Position numbers and translations under genes: made by a program
Notes under the pieces: generated by a model
Databases searched by the model: none
Seen by the model: only the letters and a program-made list of their open reading frames with translations
Told to the model about the DNA's origin: nothing
Assembly: GCF_000378505.1 (NCBI RefSeq)
Contig: NZ_KB900002.1
Span: forward strand, 10,564-74,563
Direction of reading: 5' to 3'
DNA: 64,000 bases
From: Modicisalibacter luteus DSM 23508
GTDB lineage: Bacteria; Pseudomonadota; Gammaproteobacteria; Pseudomonadales; Halomonadaceae
Shown: one piece after another, positions 25,086 through 33,465 of the stretch
Layout of the letters: each line of letters begins with the position of its first letter
Numbering within the stretch: the first letter of the stretch is position 1

Positions 25086-25143
25086 GGCGGCTTTCCTCGC
25101 GATCAAATGGTGCCCATCGTGCCACCGGCCATCGCCACTCGGC

Positions 25144-25157
25144 ATGACATATATCAA
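25144..25157. promoter_or_regulatory. FNR-type box between ubiT and nrdD
   Basis: ATGAC-atat-ATCAA, eight of ten conserved bases, 65 bp before ubiT and 90 bp before nrdD. The -10 elements at the expected spacing are weak on both sides, so the direction cannot be settled. Confidence 0.5.
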
Positions 25158-25240
25158 TGCCCGGAACAGTATGCCGGCCTAGTCTAGGCACAACATGTAG
25201 TACATCAATGCCTTAACGTATCGCACACATAGGATTCACC

Positions 25241-26971
25241 ATGCCTGCTGATGCTGCCCCGCACCGACTCGACATTGCCGCCACGGTCGAGGAGTACCTG
25301 GACCGAGAAGACTGGCGCGTACAGGCCAATGCCAACCAGGGGTATTCGTTGGGCGGTCTGATTCTCAATGCCTCCGGCAAGCTGATCGCCAATTACTGGC
25401 TCGACCGGGTCTATACGCATGAAATGGGACAGGCGCATCGGCAGGGGGCTCTGCATATCCATGACCTCGACATGCTGTGCGGCTATTGTGCCGGCTGGTC
25501 GCTGCGCCAGTTACTGCTCGAAGGTTTCAATGGTGTCTCCGATCGTGCGGAGAGCGATCCGCCCAGACATCTGTCCAGCGCCCTGGGTCAGATGGTCAAT
25601 TTCCTGGGGACACTCCAGAACGAATGGGCCGGGGCGCAGGCATTCAGTTCCGTCGATACCTATCTCGCTCCGTTCGTGCGGCGCGATCGGCTGGATTATC
25701 CGGCCGTGCGCCAGGCCATGCAGGAATTCATCTATAACCTCAACGTACCCTCGCGCTGGGGCACGCAGACGCCATTCACCAACCTGACCTTCGACTGGGT
25801 CTGCCCCGAAGATTTACGCCAGCAGGTCCCGGTCATCGGCGACGAGGAGCAGCCCTTCACTTACGGCGATCTTCAGGCTGAGATGGACATGCTCAACCGG
25901 GCCTACCTGGAGGTCATGGAAGCGGGCGACCGCCAGGGTCGGGTATTCACCTTCCCGATCCCTACCTACAACATTACCCATGACTTCGACTGGGACAGTG
26001 CCAACGCCGAGCGCCTTTTCGCGCTGACTGCCAAGTACGGTCTGCCCTACTTCCAGAACTTTCTCAATTCGGATCTCGAGCCGCACATGGTGCGCTCGAT
26101 GTGCTGTCGCCTGCAGCTCGATGTCAGCGAGCTGCTCAAGCGTGGCAACGGCCTGTTCGGCTCCGCCGAGCAAACCGGGTCACTGGGCGTAGTGACGATC
26201 AACTGTGCCCGGCTGGGCTATCGCTTTGCCGATGACCCGGCCGGTCTTTGCCGTGAACTGGACCGTCTGCTCGATCTGGCCCGCGACAGTCTGGAGATCA
26301 AGCGCGGGGTCATTCAGCAGTGGATGGATGAAGGGCTTTACCCGTACACCCGGCGCTATCTGGGTACGCTGCACAACCATTTCTCGACCGTCGGCGTGAA
26401 CGGCCTCAACGAGATGGTGCGCAACATCACACGCGACCGGATCGACATCGCCGATGACGAGGGCCGCGACATGGCACTGGCCCTCCTCGATCATGTTCGT
26501 GCCCGGCTGCGTGAATTCCAGGAGAGCACCGGTCATCTCTATAACCTTGAGGCGACACCTGCAGAGGGCACCACCTACCGCTTTGCCAAGGAAGATGCCA
26601 AGCGTTTCCCCGGCATTCTCCAGGCCGGTAGCGCCGAAGCACCCTATTACACCAATTCCAGCCAGTTGCCGGTTGGCCATACCGACGATCCATTCGCGGC
26701 GCTGATCCACCAGGACCCGCTGCAGACACGCTACACCGGCGGTACCGTGTTGCACCTGTACATGCGTGAGCGCCTCTCCAGTGCGCACTCCTGCAAGCAA
26801 CTGGTACGCACCGCGCTGTCGCGCTTCCGGCTGCCCTACCTGACGATCACGCCAACCTTCTCGATCTGCCCGGTGCATGGCTACCTGGCCGGAGAACACG
26901 AATTCTGCCCGCGGTGCGACGACGTACTGCTGGCACAACGGGCCTCGGCCTGCACCGAAGCGGCATGCTGA
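25241..26971 (+). CDS. nrdD: Class III anaerobic ribonucleotide reductase, catalytic part lacking the glycyl-radical domain
   Basis: 576 residues. NrdD reduces ribonucleoside triphosphates under anoxia using a glycyl radical. The barrel is well conserved (HIHDLDMLCGYCAGWSLR, PSRWGTQTPFTNLTFDW, FTFPIPTYNIT, SLGVVTINCARLGY with the active-site Cys, HNHFSTVGVNGLNEM, YTNSSQLPVG). The Zn-type finger ICPVHGYLAGEHEFCPRC is near the end, but the protein stops soon after it and lacks the RVxGY radical site. That sequence is encoded by the next ORF in another frame with its own ribosome site, so the enzyme is split. Confidence 0.93.
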   Translation: MPADAAPHRLDIAATVEEYLDREDWRVQANANQGYSLGGLILNASGKLIANYWLDRVYTHEMGQAHRQGALHIHDLDMLCGYCAGWSLRQLLLEGFNGVSDRAESDPPRHLSSALGQMVNFLGTLQNEWAGAQAFSSVDTYLAPFVRRDRLDYPAVRQAMQEFIYNLNVPSRWGTQTPFTNLTFDWVCPEDLRQQVPVIGDEEQPFTYGDLQAEMDMLNRAYLEVMEAGDRQGRVFTFPIPTYNITHDFDWDSANAERLFALTAKYGLPYFQNFLNSDLEPHMVRSMCCRLQLDVSELLKRGNGLFGSAEQTGSLGVVTINCARLGYRFADDPAGLCRELDRLLDLARDSLEIKRGVIQQWMDEGLYPYTRRYLGTLHNHFSTVGVNGLNEMVRNITRDRIDIADDEGRDMALALLDHVRARLREFQESTGHLYNLEATPAEGTTYRFAKEDAKRFPGILQAGSAEAPYYTNSSQLPVGHTDDPFAALIHQDPLQTRYTGGTVLHLYMRERLSSAHSCKQLVRTALSRFRLPYLTITPTFSICPVHGYLAGEHEFCPRCDDVLLAQRASACTEAAC

Positions 26972-27000
26972 GCCTTTTCACCCAAGCAAGGAGAATCATC

Positions 27001-27186
27001 ATGACGGCTTTTGCCGATATCGATCGTAACGCCCTGCCCAGCGAAGTTCGCCAGCGCTGTGAGGTCTGGACCCGCGTGATGGGCTATCACCGTCCGGTCA
27101 GCCAGTTCAATCCGGGCAAGCGTGCCGAACACCAGGATCGACGCCACTTCGAGGAAGCCCTCGCCATGCAGGTCGGCCAGGGATAA
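27001..27186 (+). CDS. Separate glycyl-radical domain of anaerobic ribonucleotide reductase
   Basis: 61 residues from ATG 27001, with AAGGAG 7-8 bp upstream and only 29 bp after nrdD. CEVWTRVMGYHRPVSQFNPG is the glycyl-radical loop of NrdD, with G28 as the expected radical site, followed by KRAEHQDRRHFEE, the usual C-terminal end. It is in a different frame from nrdD (offset by two), and has an independent start and good ribosome site, so it looks like a designed small subunit comparable in logic to YfiD/GrcA for pyruvate formate-lyase. A frameshifted fusion is the alternative, but there is no open continuation between the two. Confidence 0.82.
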   Translation: MTAFADIDRNALPSEVRQRCEVWTRVMGYHRPVSQFNPGKRAEHQDRRHFEEALAMQVGQG

Positions 27187-27200
27187 ACGGAATTCCGCGG

Positions 27201-27218
27201 GCGGGGGACCACCCCCGC
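27201..27218 (+). repeat. GC-rich hairpin between nrdD small ORF and nrdG
   Basis: GCGGGGG-acca-CCCCCGC, a perfect 7-bp stem 16 bp before the nrdG start. No U-run follows, so it is more likely an intercistronic RNA structure tuning nrdG translation or mRNA stability than a terminator. Confidence 0.6.
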
Positions 27219-27234
27219 TCCAGGAGACATGACC

Positions 27235-27960
27235 ATGGAAGTGATTGATTCCCGCCGCTTTTGCCTGCCGGTCGCCGGCCTGACGCCGATGACCACGTTG
27301 GACTTTCCCGAGCGGTTGGCCTGCGTGGTATTCACCCAAGGCTGTCCGCTGCGCTGCGGCTACTGCCACAACCCTCATATGCTCCCGCCTCGCCGGGGCG
27401 AGCCCTATGAATGGCAGGACGTCTGCGACTTTCTCGACCACCGGCAGGGCTTGTTGGAAGGCGTGGTAATCAGCGGCGGCGAGCCGACCCTGCACCGCGA
27501 CCTGCCACCGGCCTTGCGTGACATCAGGCAGCGTGGCTTTGCTACCGGATTGCACACGGCGGGCGTCTATCCTGAGCGCTTGGCTCAGGCGCTGCCCTGG
27601 CTGGACTGGGTGGGGCTCGACATCAAGGGCTGGGGACCGGACTTCGATCGTGTCTGTGGCCGACAAGGCATGTGGCGTCGCAACGCCCAGAGCCTGGCAC
27701 TGTTACTGGATGCGAAGGTCGAACTGGAATGCCGCACCACCGTGCACTGGCAGGATTTCCATTTGCGCGACGTGGAAAAACTCGCTCTATCGCTGGCAGA
27801 TTGCGGGGTGCGACGCTACGTGTTGCAGATTGCCCGCCATGAACAATGCCTCGATCCTCACTACACCGTAGCCCTATCCGGCACCCCAACCGCGCATGCC
27901 GTGGACATGCTGGTATCGCGACTCACGCCGCACTTCGAGCAACTCACGGTGCGTCGTTAG
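27235..27960 (+). CDS. nrdG: Anaerobic ribonucleotide reductase activating enzyme (radical SAM)
   Basis: 241 residues from ATG 27235 (GGAG at 27223-27226, 8 bp upstream; ATG 27229 is in frame but too close). It generates the glycyl radical on NrdD. CPLRCGYC is the radical SAM CxxxCxxC, followed by VISGGEPTLHRDLP as the GGE motif. It is longer than E. coli NrdG (154 residues) and resembles the larger activases of Pseudomonas-type nrdDG operons. Same operon as nrdD and the glycyl-radical ORF; its target here would be the 61-residue protein. Confidence 0.92.
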   Translation: MEVIDSRRFCLPVAGLTPMTTLDFPERLACVVFTQGCPLRCGYCHNPHMLPPRRGEPYEWQDVCDFLDHRQGLLEGVVISGGEPTLHRDLPPALRDIRQRGFATGLHTAGVYPERLAQALPWLDWVGLDIKGWGPDFDRVCGRQGMWRRNAQSLALLLDAKVELECRTTVHWQDFHLRDVEKLALSLADCGVRRYVLQIARHEQCLDPHYTVALSGTPTAHAVDMLVSRLTPHFEQLTVRR

Positions 27961-27979
27961 CCTGAATGACATTTCGTCG

Positions 27980-29500
27980 CTACTTGATGCCCAACCGGCG
28001 CGCCAGCTTGTGAAGATTGCTCGAATCGACCTCGAGTAGCCGCGCCGCTGCCGACCAGTTGCCGTCGGCGCGCTCGAGGGCATGATGGATGGCTTGGCGT
28101 TGGCTGCGCGCCACGCTGTCGTGCAGTGCTTCCACCGGAGCGTCCCGGGATGGCGTCACCGTCACGTCCGGGGCGGTAGAAGCGGTCAGCGGTAGATCGA
28201 GCAGTCCAGGCTCCAACGTGACAATGTCCTCGCGGCGCGCGCCGTGGCTGAGCGCCTTGATCGCCGCCCGGCTGATGACGTGTTCGAGTTCGCGCACGTT
28301 GCCCGGCCAGTCGTAGCCACTCAGCACATTTTCTGCGGCCGGTGACAGCCGCAAACTACGCACCCCCAGGCGGGCCCGGTTGAGCTCGAGGAAATGCCCG
28401 GCCAGCACCAGTACGTCGCTGCCCCGCTCGCGCAGCGGCGGGATCGGTACCGGATAGACCGAGAGCCGGTGATAGAGGTCGGCGCGAAAGTGCCCGGCAC
28501 GCACGCTGTCATGCAGGTTGCGGTTGGTGGCGGCAATTATCCGAACATCGACGTGGCGCGGCTCATCCTCGCCCAGGCGTTGAATTTCACCATTCTGCAG
28601 CGTGCGCAGCAGCTTGGCCTGGATGGACAGCGGTAGTTCGCCGACCTCGTCCAGGAACAGCGTTCCGCCGTCAGCCGCCTCGAAGCGCCCGGCACGGGCA
28701 TTGCCCGCCCCTGAGAAAGCCCCCTTCACATGGCCGAACAGCTCGCTCTCGGCCAGCGACTCCGGCAACGCTGCGCAGTTGACCTGAATCAGCGGGCGCC
28801 GCCGACGCTGCGAATTCTGGTAAAGATGACGGGCGAACAGTTCCTTGCCGACGCCGGTCTCTCCGGTGAGCAGTACGGGCAGTTCGGAATCCGCCACCAC
28901 CTTGAGCTCATCTAGCAACTGACGAATGGTTGAGCTCTGACCAATGATCTCGTCCTCCTGACGTTCACGGATATCCCTGGCAGTATCGCTTCGCGCCAGG
29001 CGCAGGCGACACACGTCCTGCTCCAGGCGAGTCATGCGCACGGCGGCCTCGGCCAGCAGGGTGAAACGTTGCAGGTCGTCCTGCGCACGCTCATCGAAGG
29101 TGCCGGGTGTGAGCGCATCCAGGGTTAGTGCCCCCCACAAGCTACCTTCGATATGCAGGCTGATGCCCATGCAATCGTGTACCGGCAAGGGGTCGCCGAC
29201 ATGATTGCCGACCAACCCATCGTAGGGGTCGGGCAGGGATGAGTCGGGCGGGAAGGCCACCGTCTCGCGGCGGGCAAGAATCGCCGCCAGACGCGGGTGC
29301 TGGGCTACCACGAAACGTCGCCCCAGCGCCTCGCGCACCAGCCCATCGACCGCCACCGGACACAGCGCATCGCCATCGAGGCGCAGCAGCCCCACCGCGC
29401 CACAGCGAAAGTACTCACGCAGGGTTCTGACCAGCCGCTGTAGACGTACTGCACTGGGCAGTTCGGCGGTGAGATCGGCAAGCACGACATCTTCCAGCAT
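27980..29500 (-). CDS. norR: NO-responsive sigma-54 activator NorR
   Basis: 506 residues: an N-terminal GAF domain with a mononuclear-iron NO sensor (about 1-165, conserved [10 protein letters not shown]), AAA+ domain with Walker A GETGVGKE and Walker [13 protein letters not shown], and a Fis-type helix-turn-helix at the C terminus ([24 protein letters not shown]). The sigma-54 contacting loop reads GAFSGA instead of the usual GAFTGA. Divergent from ytfE-norZ, with NorR sites and a sigma-54 promoter between them. It converges with nrdG, 19 bp apart. Confidence 0.95.
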   Translation of the reverse strand: MLEDVVLADLTAELPSAVRLQRLVRTLREYFRCGAVGLLRLDGDALCPVAVDGLVREALGRRFVVAQHPRLAAILARRETVAFPPDSSLPDPYDGLVGNHVGDPLPVHDCMGISLHIEGSLWGALTLDALTPGTFDERAQDDLQRFTLLAEAAVRMTRLEQDVCRLRLARSDTARDIRERQEDEIIGQSSTIRQLLDELKVVADSELPVLLTGETGVGKELFARHLYQNSQRRRRPLIQVNCAALPESLAESELFGHVKGAFSGAGNARAGRFEAADGGTLFLDEVGELPLSIQAKLLRTLQNGEIQRLGEDEPRHVDVRIIAATNRNLHDSVRAGHFRADLYHRLSVYPVPIPPLRERGSDVLVLAGHFLELNRARLGVRSLRLSPAAENVLSGYDWPGNVRELEHVISRAAIKALSHGARREDIVTLEPGLLDLPLTASTAPDVTVTPSRDAPVEALHDSVARSQRQAIHHALERADGNWSAAARLLEVDSSNLHKLARRLGIK

Positions 29501-29541
29501 GGCAGGGCTCCTGACGGATCATGGCGGACGGGGGCGGCGAG

Positions 29542-29597
29542 GTAGAAACCACCGAGCCAAGGTCATTATCACCCTCCCTGCGCGGGGTAGAATTGAC
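29542..29597 (+). promoter_or_regulatory. Three NorR binding sites upstream of ytfE
   Basis: Three GT-N7-AC elements: GTAGAAACCAC (29542-29552), GTCATTATCAC (29562-29572) and GTAGAATTGAC (29587-29597). Three such sites upstream of a -24/-12 promoter is the arrangement of the E. coli norVW control region. Confidence 0.75.
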
Positions 29598-29606
29598 CGC
29601 GATCAA
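29565..29606 (-). promoter_or_regulatory. norR promoter: FNR-type box plus -10
   Basis: Box TTGAC-cgcg-ATCAA (29593-29606) and, 29.5 bp from its centre on the minus strand, GATAAT (29570-29565). The box overlaps the third NorR site and the -10 overlaps the second, so NorR binding could repress its own gene. Confidence 0.6.
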
Positions 29607-29637
29607 TAATACTCAAGCCCAATCAACGACTTAAAAG

Positions 29638-29654
29638 TTGGCACGCCGCGTGCA
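29638..29654 (+). promoter_or_regulatory. Sigma-54 (-24/-12) promoter of ytfE
   Basis: TTGGCAC-gccgc-GTGCA with GG at 29640-29641 and GC at 29652-29653, exactly 10 bp apart. It is 35 bp before the ytfE start and 41 bp after the last NorR site. Confidence 0.85.
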
Positions 29655-29688
29655 ATAGAAGGATACAGACTTATCACTGGAGCACGCC

Positions 29689-30411
29689 ATGACCCTTCTC
29701 GACCAGCCCGTCGGCCAACTGGCCCGCCAACTGCCCGGCGCTACCCGGATATTTCATGACTACGGCATCGACTTCTGCTGCGGTGGCCGCACTACCTTGC
29801 GCGATTCGCTCTTCGGCCGCGACGCCGATCTCGCGCGTCTCGTCGCCGCCCTGGAAGCGCTGCCCGCCAGCCAGCCCGGCGAGCGCGACTGGCAGGACGC
29901 CAGCCTCAGCGAACTGATCGATCACATCCTGACCCGCTATCACGCCGTACATCGCCAGCAGATGCCCGAGCTGATCCGCCTGGCGCGGCGCGTCGAGCAC
30001 GTCCACGGAGAGCGAGGAGGTTGCCCCAACGGCTTGGCCGACCACCTCGAGGGGATGCATCAGGAACTGGAGAGCCACATGCAGAAGGAGGAGATGATCC
30101 TGTTCCCCATGCTCAAGCGCGGCCTCGCCCATAACGTCCACGGGCCGATTGCCGTGATGCGTTTCGAGCACGACGAGCACGGCGAATCCCTGGCCCGGCT
30201 GATGGCGCTCACCAACGACATCCAGACACCCAAGGGTGCCTGCACCACGTGGCGAGCGCTATATGCCGGCCTGCGCGAATTCCGCGAGGACCTGATGCAG
30301 CACATCCATCTGGAGAACAACGTGCTGTTCGAGCGGGCCACCGCCAGCCAAGGCCTGGCAGGTGAGCCAGTACCCGCTTCGCCGGTTATTGCCGAGACAC
30401 CCCAAACATGA
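29689..30411 (+). CDS. ytfE: Di-iron iron-sulfur cluster repair protein YtfE/DnrN (RIC)
   Basis: 240 residues. Repairs Fe-S clusters damaged by NO or releases NO from them, using a hemerythrin-like di-iron centre. The N-terminal ScdA domain has FHDYGIDFCCGG; the di-iron ligands are in LIDHILTRYHAVHRQQMPEL, HQELESHMQKEEMILFPML, FEHDEHGE and LMQHIHLENNVLFERA. It is the first gene after the NorR-controlled sigma-54 promoter. The gap to norZ (120 bp) contains a second promoter. Confidence 0.94.
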   Translation: MTLLDQPVGQLARQLPGATRIFHDYGIDFCCGGRTTLRDSLFGRDADLARLVAALEALPASQPGERDWQDASLSELIDHILTRYHAVHRQQMPELIRLARRVEHVHGERGGCPNGLADHLEGMHQELESHMQKEEMILFPMLKRGLAHNVHGPIAVMRFEHDEHGESLARLMALTNDIQTPKGACTTWRALYAGLREFREDLMQHIHLENNVLFERATASQGLAGEPVPASPVIAETPQT

Positions 30412-30449
30412 TCGAACGCAACTTTTGCCGGTCGGTGACACCGTATAGT
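30408..30449 (+). promoter_or_regulatory. norZ promoter: FNR/DNR-type box plus -10
   Basis: Box ATGAT-cgaa-CGCAA (30408-30421), then TATAGT (30444-30449). Box centre to -10 is 29.5 bp. Thirteen bases around the box are identical with the hemN promoter at 11846, and the -10 is the same. Confidence 0.68.
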
Positions 30450-30482
30450 CGCCGCCATTACGTCACTGTCAGGAACCGCAAC

Positions 30483-30539
30483 ATGTCATTCACAGCAATC
30501 AACGATCAGGCCAATGCGCAGGAGGTTCAGCATGGCTAG
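30483..30539 (+). CDS. Short leader ORF overlapping the norZ start
   Basis: 18 codons (MSFTAINDQANAQEVQHG) from ATG 30483 with an AGGA 10 bp upstream, ending at TAG 30537-30539, eight bases inside norZ. Its last codons contain the norZ ribosome site AGGAGG. Ribosomes finishing here could re-initiate at norZ, so it may couple translation; it may also be a chance frame. Confidence 0.35.
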   Translation: MSFTAINDQANAQEVQHG

Positions 30540-32823
30540 CTACCGCAAACTCTGGGGCCTGCTACTGTTGGTCCTGGGTATCTCTTTTGCCTTGCTGGGG
30601 TACTTCGGCAAGGAAGTCTATCGCGAAGCGCCGTCGATACCCGACCGGGTCGTCACGGAAAACGGCGAGCTGCTGATGACCGAGGAAGGCATCCTTGATG
30701 GCCAGACCGCCTGGCAGTCCGTGGGTGGTATGCAACTCGGCTCGATCTGGGGCCACGGCGCCTACCAGGCGCCGGACTGGACCGCCGACTGGCTGCACCG
30801 CGAGCTGGTGGCCTGGCTGGAACTGGCTGCCGAAGCTACCTATGGCGCACCCTATGCCTCGCTGAGCCCAACCGAGCAGAACCAGCTCGAGTTCGAACTC
30901 AAGCAGGAATACCGCACCAACACCCTGGATGCCGCCAGCGACACGGTCGTCGTGTCCGAGCGTCGGGCCCAGGCCATGGCCCAGACTGCCGATTACTATA
31001 GCCGTCTGTTCAGCGATGACCTGGCACTTCGGGGCACCCGCGAAAGCTATGCCATGAAGGAGAACACGCTGCCGAGCGCCGAGCGCCGTGCGCAGATGGC
31101 CGACTTCTTCTTCTGGACCGCCTGGGCCGCTGCTACCGAGCGACCCGGAAGCGACGCCACCTACACCAACAATTGGCCGCATGAGCCGCTGATCGACAAC
31201 ACCCCGACCGCAGAAAACATCATGTGGTCGCTGGCCAGTATCGTGCTGCTGATCGCCGGTGTCGGCCTGCTGATCTGGGCCTGGGCCTTCCTGCGCAAGG
31301 AAGACGAAACCGAGCCTGCCGCACCGATCCAGGATCCGCTGACTACCATCGCCCTGACTGCATCGCAGAAGGCACTGGGCAAGTACCTGCTGCTGGTCGT
31401 TGGCCTGTTCACCTTCCAGGTATTTCTGGGTGGCGCGACTGCGCACTACACCGTGGAAGGCCAGACGTTCTACGGCATCGAAATGTCCAAGTGGTTCCCC
31501 TATACCCTGCTGCGCACCTGGCACATCCAGAGCGCGCTGTTCTGGATCGCTACCGGCTTCCTCGCTGCCGGCCTGTTCCTCGCACCGATCATCAACGGCG
31601 GCAAGGACCCGAAATACCAGAAACTGGGTGTGGATATCCTGTTCTGGGCGCTGGTTGCCGTGGTCGGGGGCTCCTTTGCCGGCAACTACCTGGCGATTGC
31701 CCAGATCATGCCGGAGAACCTCAACTTCTGGCTGGGTCACCAGGGCTATGAGTACGTCGACCTGGGCCGCCTGTGGCAGATCGGCAAGTTCGCAGGCATC
31801 GCCTTCTGGCTGGTGCTGATGCTGCGCGGCATCGTGCCCGCCCTGCGTCAGCCCGGCGACAAGCACCTGCTGGGTCTGCTCACCGCCTCGGTGGTCTGTA
31901 TCGGCCTGTTCTACGGTGCCGGCTTCTTCTACGGCGAGCGGACTCACCTCTCCGTGATGGAATACTGGCGCTGGTGGATCGTCCACTTGTGGGTGGAAGG
32001 CTTCTTCGAGGTGTTCGCAACGACTGCACTGGCCTTCATCTTCTGCAGCATGGGCCTGGTCTCTCGCCGCATCGCTACCACTGCCAGCCTGGCTTCGGCC
32101 TCGCTGTTCATGCTCGGCGGCATCCCCGGCACCTTCCATCACCTATACTTCTCTGGCACCACTACCCCGGTCATGGCGCTCGGCGCCACCTTCAGCGCGC
32201 TGGAAGTCGTCCCGCTGGTCGTGCTCGGCTACGAAGCCTGGGAGAACTGGAGCCTCAAGAACCGCGCTCCGTGGATGGAAAACATCAAGTGGCCGCTGCT
32301 GTTCTTCGTCGGCGTGGCCTTCTGGAACATGCTCGGCGCCGGGGTGCTCGGCTTCATGATCAACCCGCCGATCGCGCTGTACTACATCCAGGGCCTCAAC
32401 ACCACCGCGACTCACGCACACGCAGCCCTGTTCGGTGTCTATGGCTTCCTGGCGCTGGGCTTCACCCTGCTGATCCTGCGCTACATCAAGCCGAACCTGG
32501 TATTCAACGAGCGTCTGATGAAGGTCGGTTTCTGGTGGCTCAACGCGGGCCTGGTACTGATGCTGTTCACCAGCCTGCTGCCGGTCGGTATCATCCAGTT
32601 CTTTGCCAGCGCCAGCGAAGGTCTGTGGTATGCCCGTAGCGAAGCCTTCATGCAGCAGCCGCTGCTGGAGACCCTGCGCTGGATCCGCACCATCGGTGAC
32701 GTAGTCTTCATCGTCGGCGCCCTGGCGGTGGCCTGGCAGGTCGTCTCCGCCCTGCTCGGACGCACACAACCGCAGCCGACCGGAAGCGCCGGCATCGAGG
32801 CCAAAGGCAAGATTTCAGCCTGA
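30532..32823 (+). CDS. norZ: Quinol-dependent nitric oxide reductase (qNOR)
   Basis: 763 residues, a single-subunit NorB-type enzyme with the N-terminal extension that replaces NorC, so quinol is the donor. It reduces 2 NO to N2O in the inner membrane. The N-terminal part (about 40-220) is periplasmic, between a first helix and the 12-helix haem-copper core. Core features: FQVFLGGATAHYTVEG, LRTWHIQSALFWI, HLWVEGFFEVFATTALAF (haem/FeB His and catalytic Glu), HHLYFSGTTTP (FeB His pair) and THAHAALFGVYGF. ATG 30532 is chosen for AGGAGG 6 bp upstream. It ends at a clear terminator. Confidence 0.95.
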   Translation: MASYRKLWGLLLLVLGISFALLGYFGKEVYREAPSIPDRVVTENGELLMTEEGILDGQTAWQSVGGMQLGSIWGHGAYQAPDWTADWLHRELVAWLELAAEATYGAPYASLSPTEQNQLEFELKQEYRTNTLDAASDTVVVSERRAQAMAQTADYYSRLFSDDLALRGTRESYAMKENTLPSAERRAQMADFFFWTAWAAATERPGSDATYTNNWPHEPLIDNTPTAENIMWSLASIVLLIAGVGLLIWAWAFLRKEDETEPAAPIQDPLTTIALTASQKALGKYLLLVVGLFTFQVFLGGATAHYTVEGQTFYGIEMSKWFPYTLLRTWHIQSALFWIATGFLAAGLFLAPIINGGKDPKYQKLGVDILFWALVAVVGGSFAGNYLAIAQIMPENLNFWLGHQGYEYVDLGRLWQIGKFAGIAFWLVLMLRGIVPALRQPGDKHLLGLLTASVVCIGLFYGAGFFYGERTHLSVMEYWRWWIVHLWVEGFFEVFATTALAFIFCSMGLVSRRIATTASLASASLFMLGGIPGTFHHLYFSGTTTPVMALGATFSALEVVPLVVLGYEAWENWSLKNRAPWMENIKWPLLFFVGVAFWNMLGAGVLGFMINPPIALYYIQGLNTTATHAHAALFGVYGFLALGFTLLILRYIKPNLVFNERLMKVGFWWLNAGLVLMLFTSLLPVGIIQFFASASEGLWYARSEAFMQQPLLETLRWIRTIGDVVFIVGALAVAWQVVSALLGRTQPQPTGSAGIEAKGKISA

Positions 32824-32854
32824 CGCACGGCAGAACATACCAAGCAACGATTTC

Positions 32855-32882
32855 AGGATGGCCCTCGCGGCCATCCTTTTTT
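32855..32882 (+). terminator. Rho-independent terminator of norZ
   Basis: AGGATGGCC-ctcgc-GGCCATCCT stem followed by TTTTTT, 32 bp after the norZ stop. Confidence 0.9.
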
Positions 32883-32958
32883 ACTGGGCGATTGCCAAGC
32901 AGAATCCTGACATGGCGCAACGCAATGCACTTACCGAGTCGATTTCACGAGGACACTC

Positions 32959-33348
32959 ATGGATTACTTCCTGATAAAGCATATCCACATGACTGCCGCC
33001 GGCCTCAGCCTGGCGCTTTTCAGCCTGCGCGCCTGGTGGTCGGTGCGCGAATCGCCGCAACTGCAACGGCGCTGGGTGAAGGTATTACCGCACCTGATCG
33101 ATACAATACTTCTGGCCGCGGGGATTACGCTGATGATCATGCTGCGCGCCTGGCCGACGCAGCACCCGTGGCTGGCGGCCAAGCTGGTCGGCCTGGTGGC
33201 CTACATCGTCATTGGTACACTGGCGATCAAGCGTGGAAAGACACCCACGATCCGCGCCGTGGCATCCCTCGTCGCCATCGCCATCTTTGTGTACATCGTC
33301 GGGGCGGCGCTGTCGCATCACCCTTGGTCGTGGTGGATGCAAGTCTGA
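32959..33348 (+). CDS. SirB2-family membrane protein
   Basis: 129 residues, four helices, starting MDYFLIKHIHMTAAGLSLALF with the KHIHM motif and containing RWVKVLPHLIDTILLAAGITLM, KLVGLVAYIVIGTLAIKRG and AIFVYIVGAALSHHPWSWW, the SirB family pattern. A ribosome site GAGGA lies 8 bp upstream of ATG 32959. Family function is unknown; members often occur near respiratory or stress genes. It follows the norZ terminator, so it is transcribed separately. Confidence 0.85.
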   Translation: MDYFLIKHIHMTAAGLSLALFSLRAWWSVRESPQLQRRWVKVLPHLIDTILLAAGITLMIMLRAWPTQHPWLAAKLVGLVAYIVIGTLAIKRGKTPTIRAVASLVAIAIFVYIVGAALSHHPWSWWMQV

Positions 33349-33411
33349 ACCGCCGAGTATGGCATTCAACGAAAGTGCCATTTTCGGGTATGAGTAGCCT
33401 GCTAGGCTAAG

Positions 33412-33444
33412 CGAACCAGTGCGCGTTACGCGCACACTGGTTCG
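33412..33444. repeat. Strong hairpin downstream of sirB2
   Basis: CGAACCAGTG and CACTGGTTCG form a perfect 10-bp stem, with inner CGCG-tta-CGCG. No long U-run follows on either strand. It could act as a terminator or mark an insertion end. Confidence 0.55.
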
Positions 33445-33465
33445 TTAAACAATAAAAAGAGATTC

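Noticed and set aside
30562-32142. A 526-residue minus-strand open frame opposite norZ
   Set aside because: It is a codon-phase shadow of norZ in GC-rich DNA: repetitive Gln/His/Asp/Gly composition, no ribosome site and no domain.
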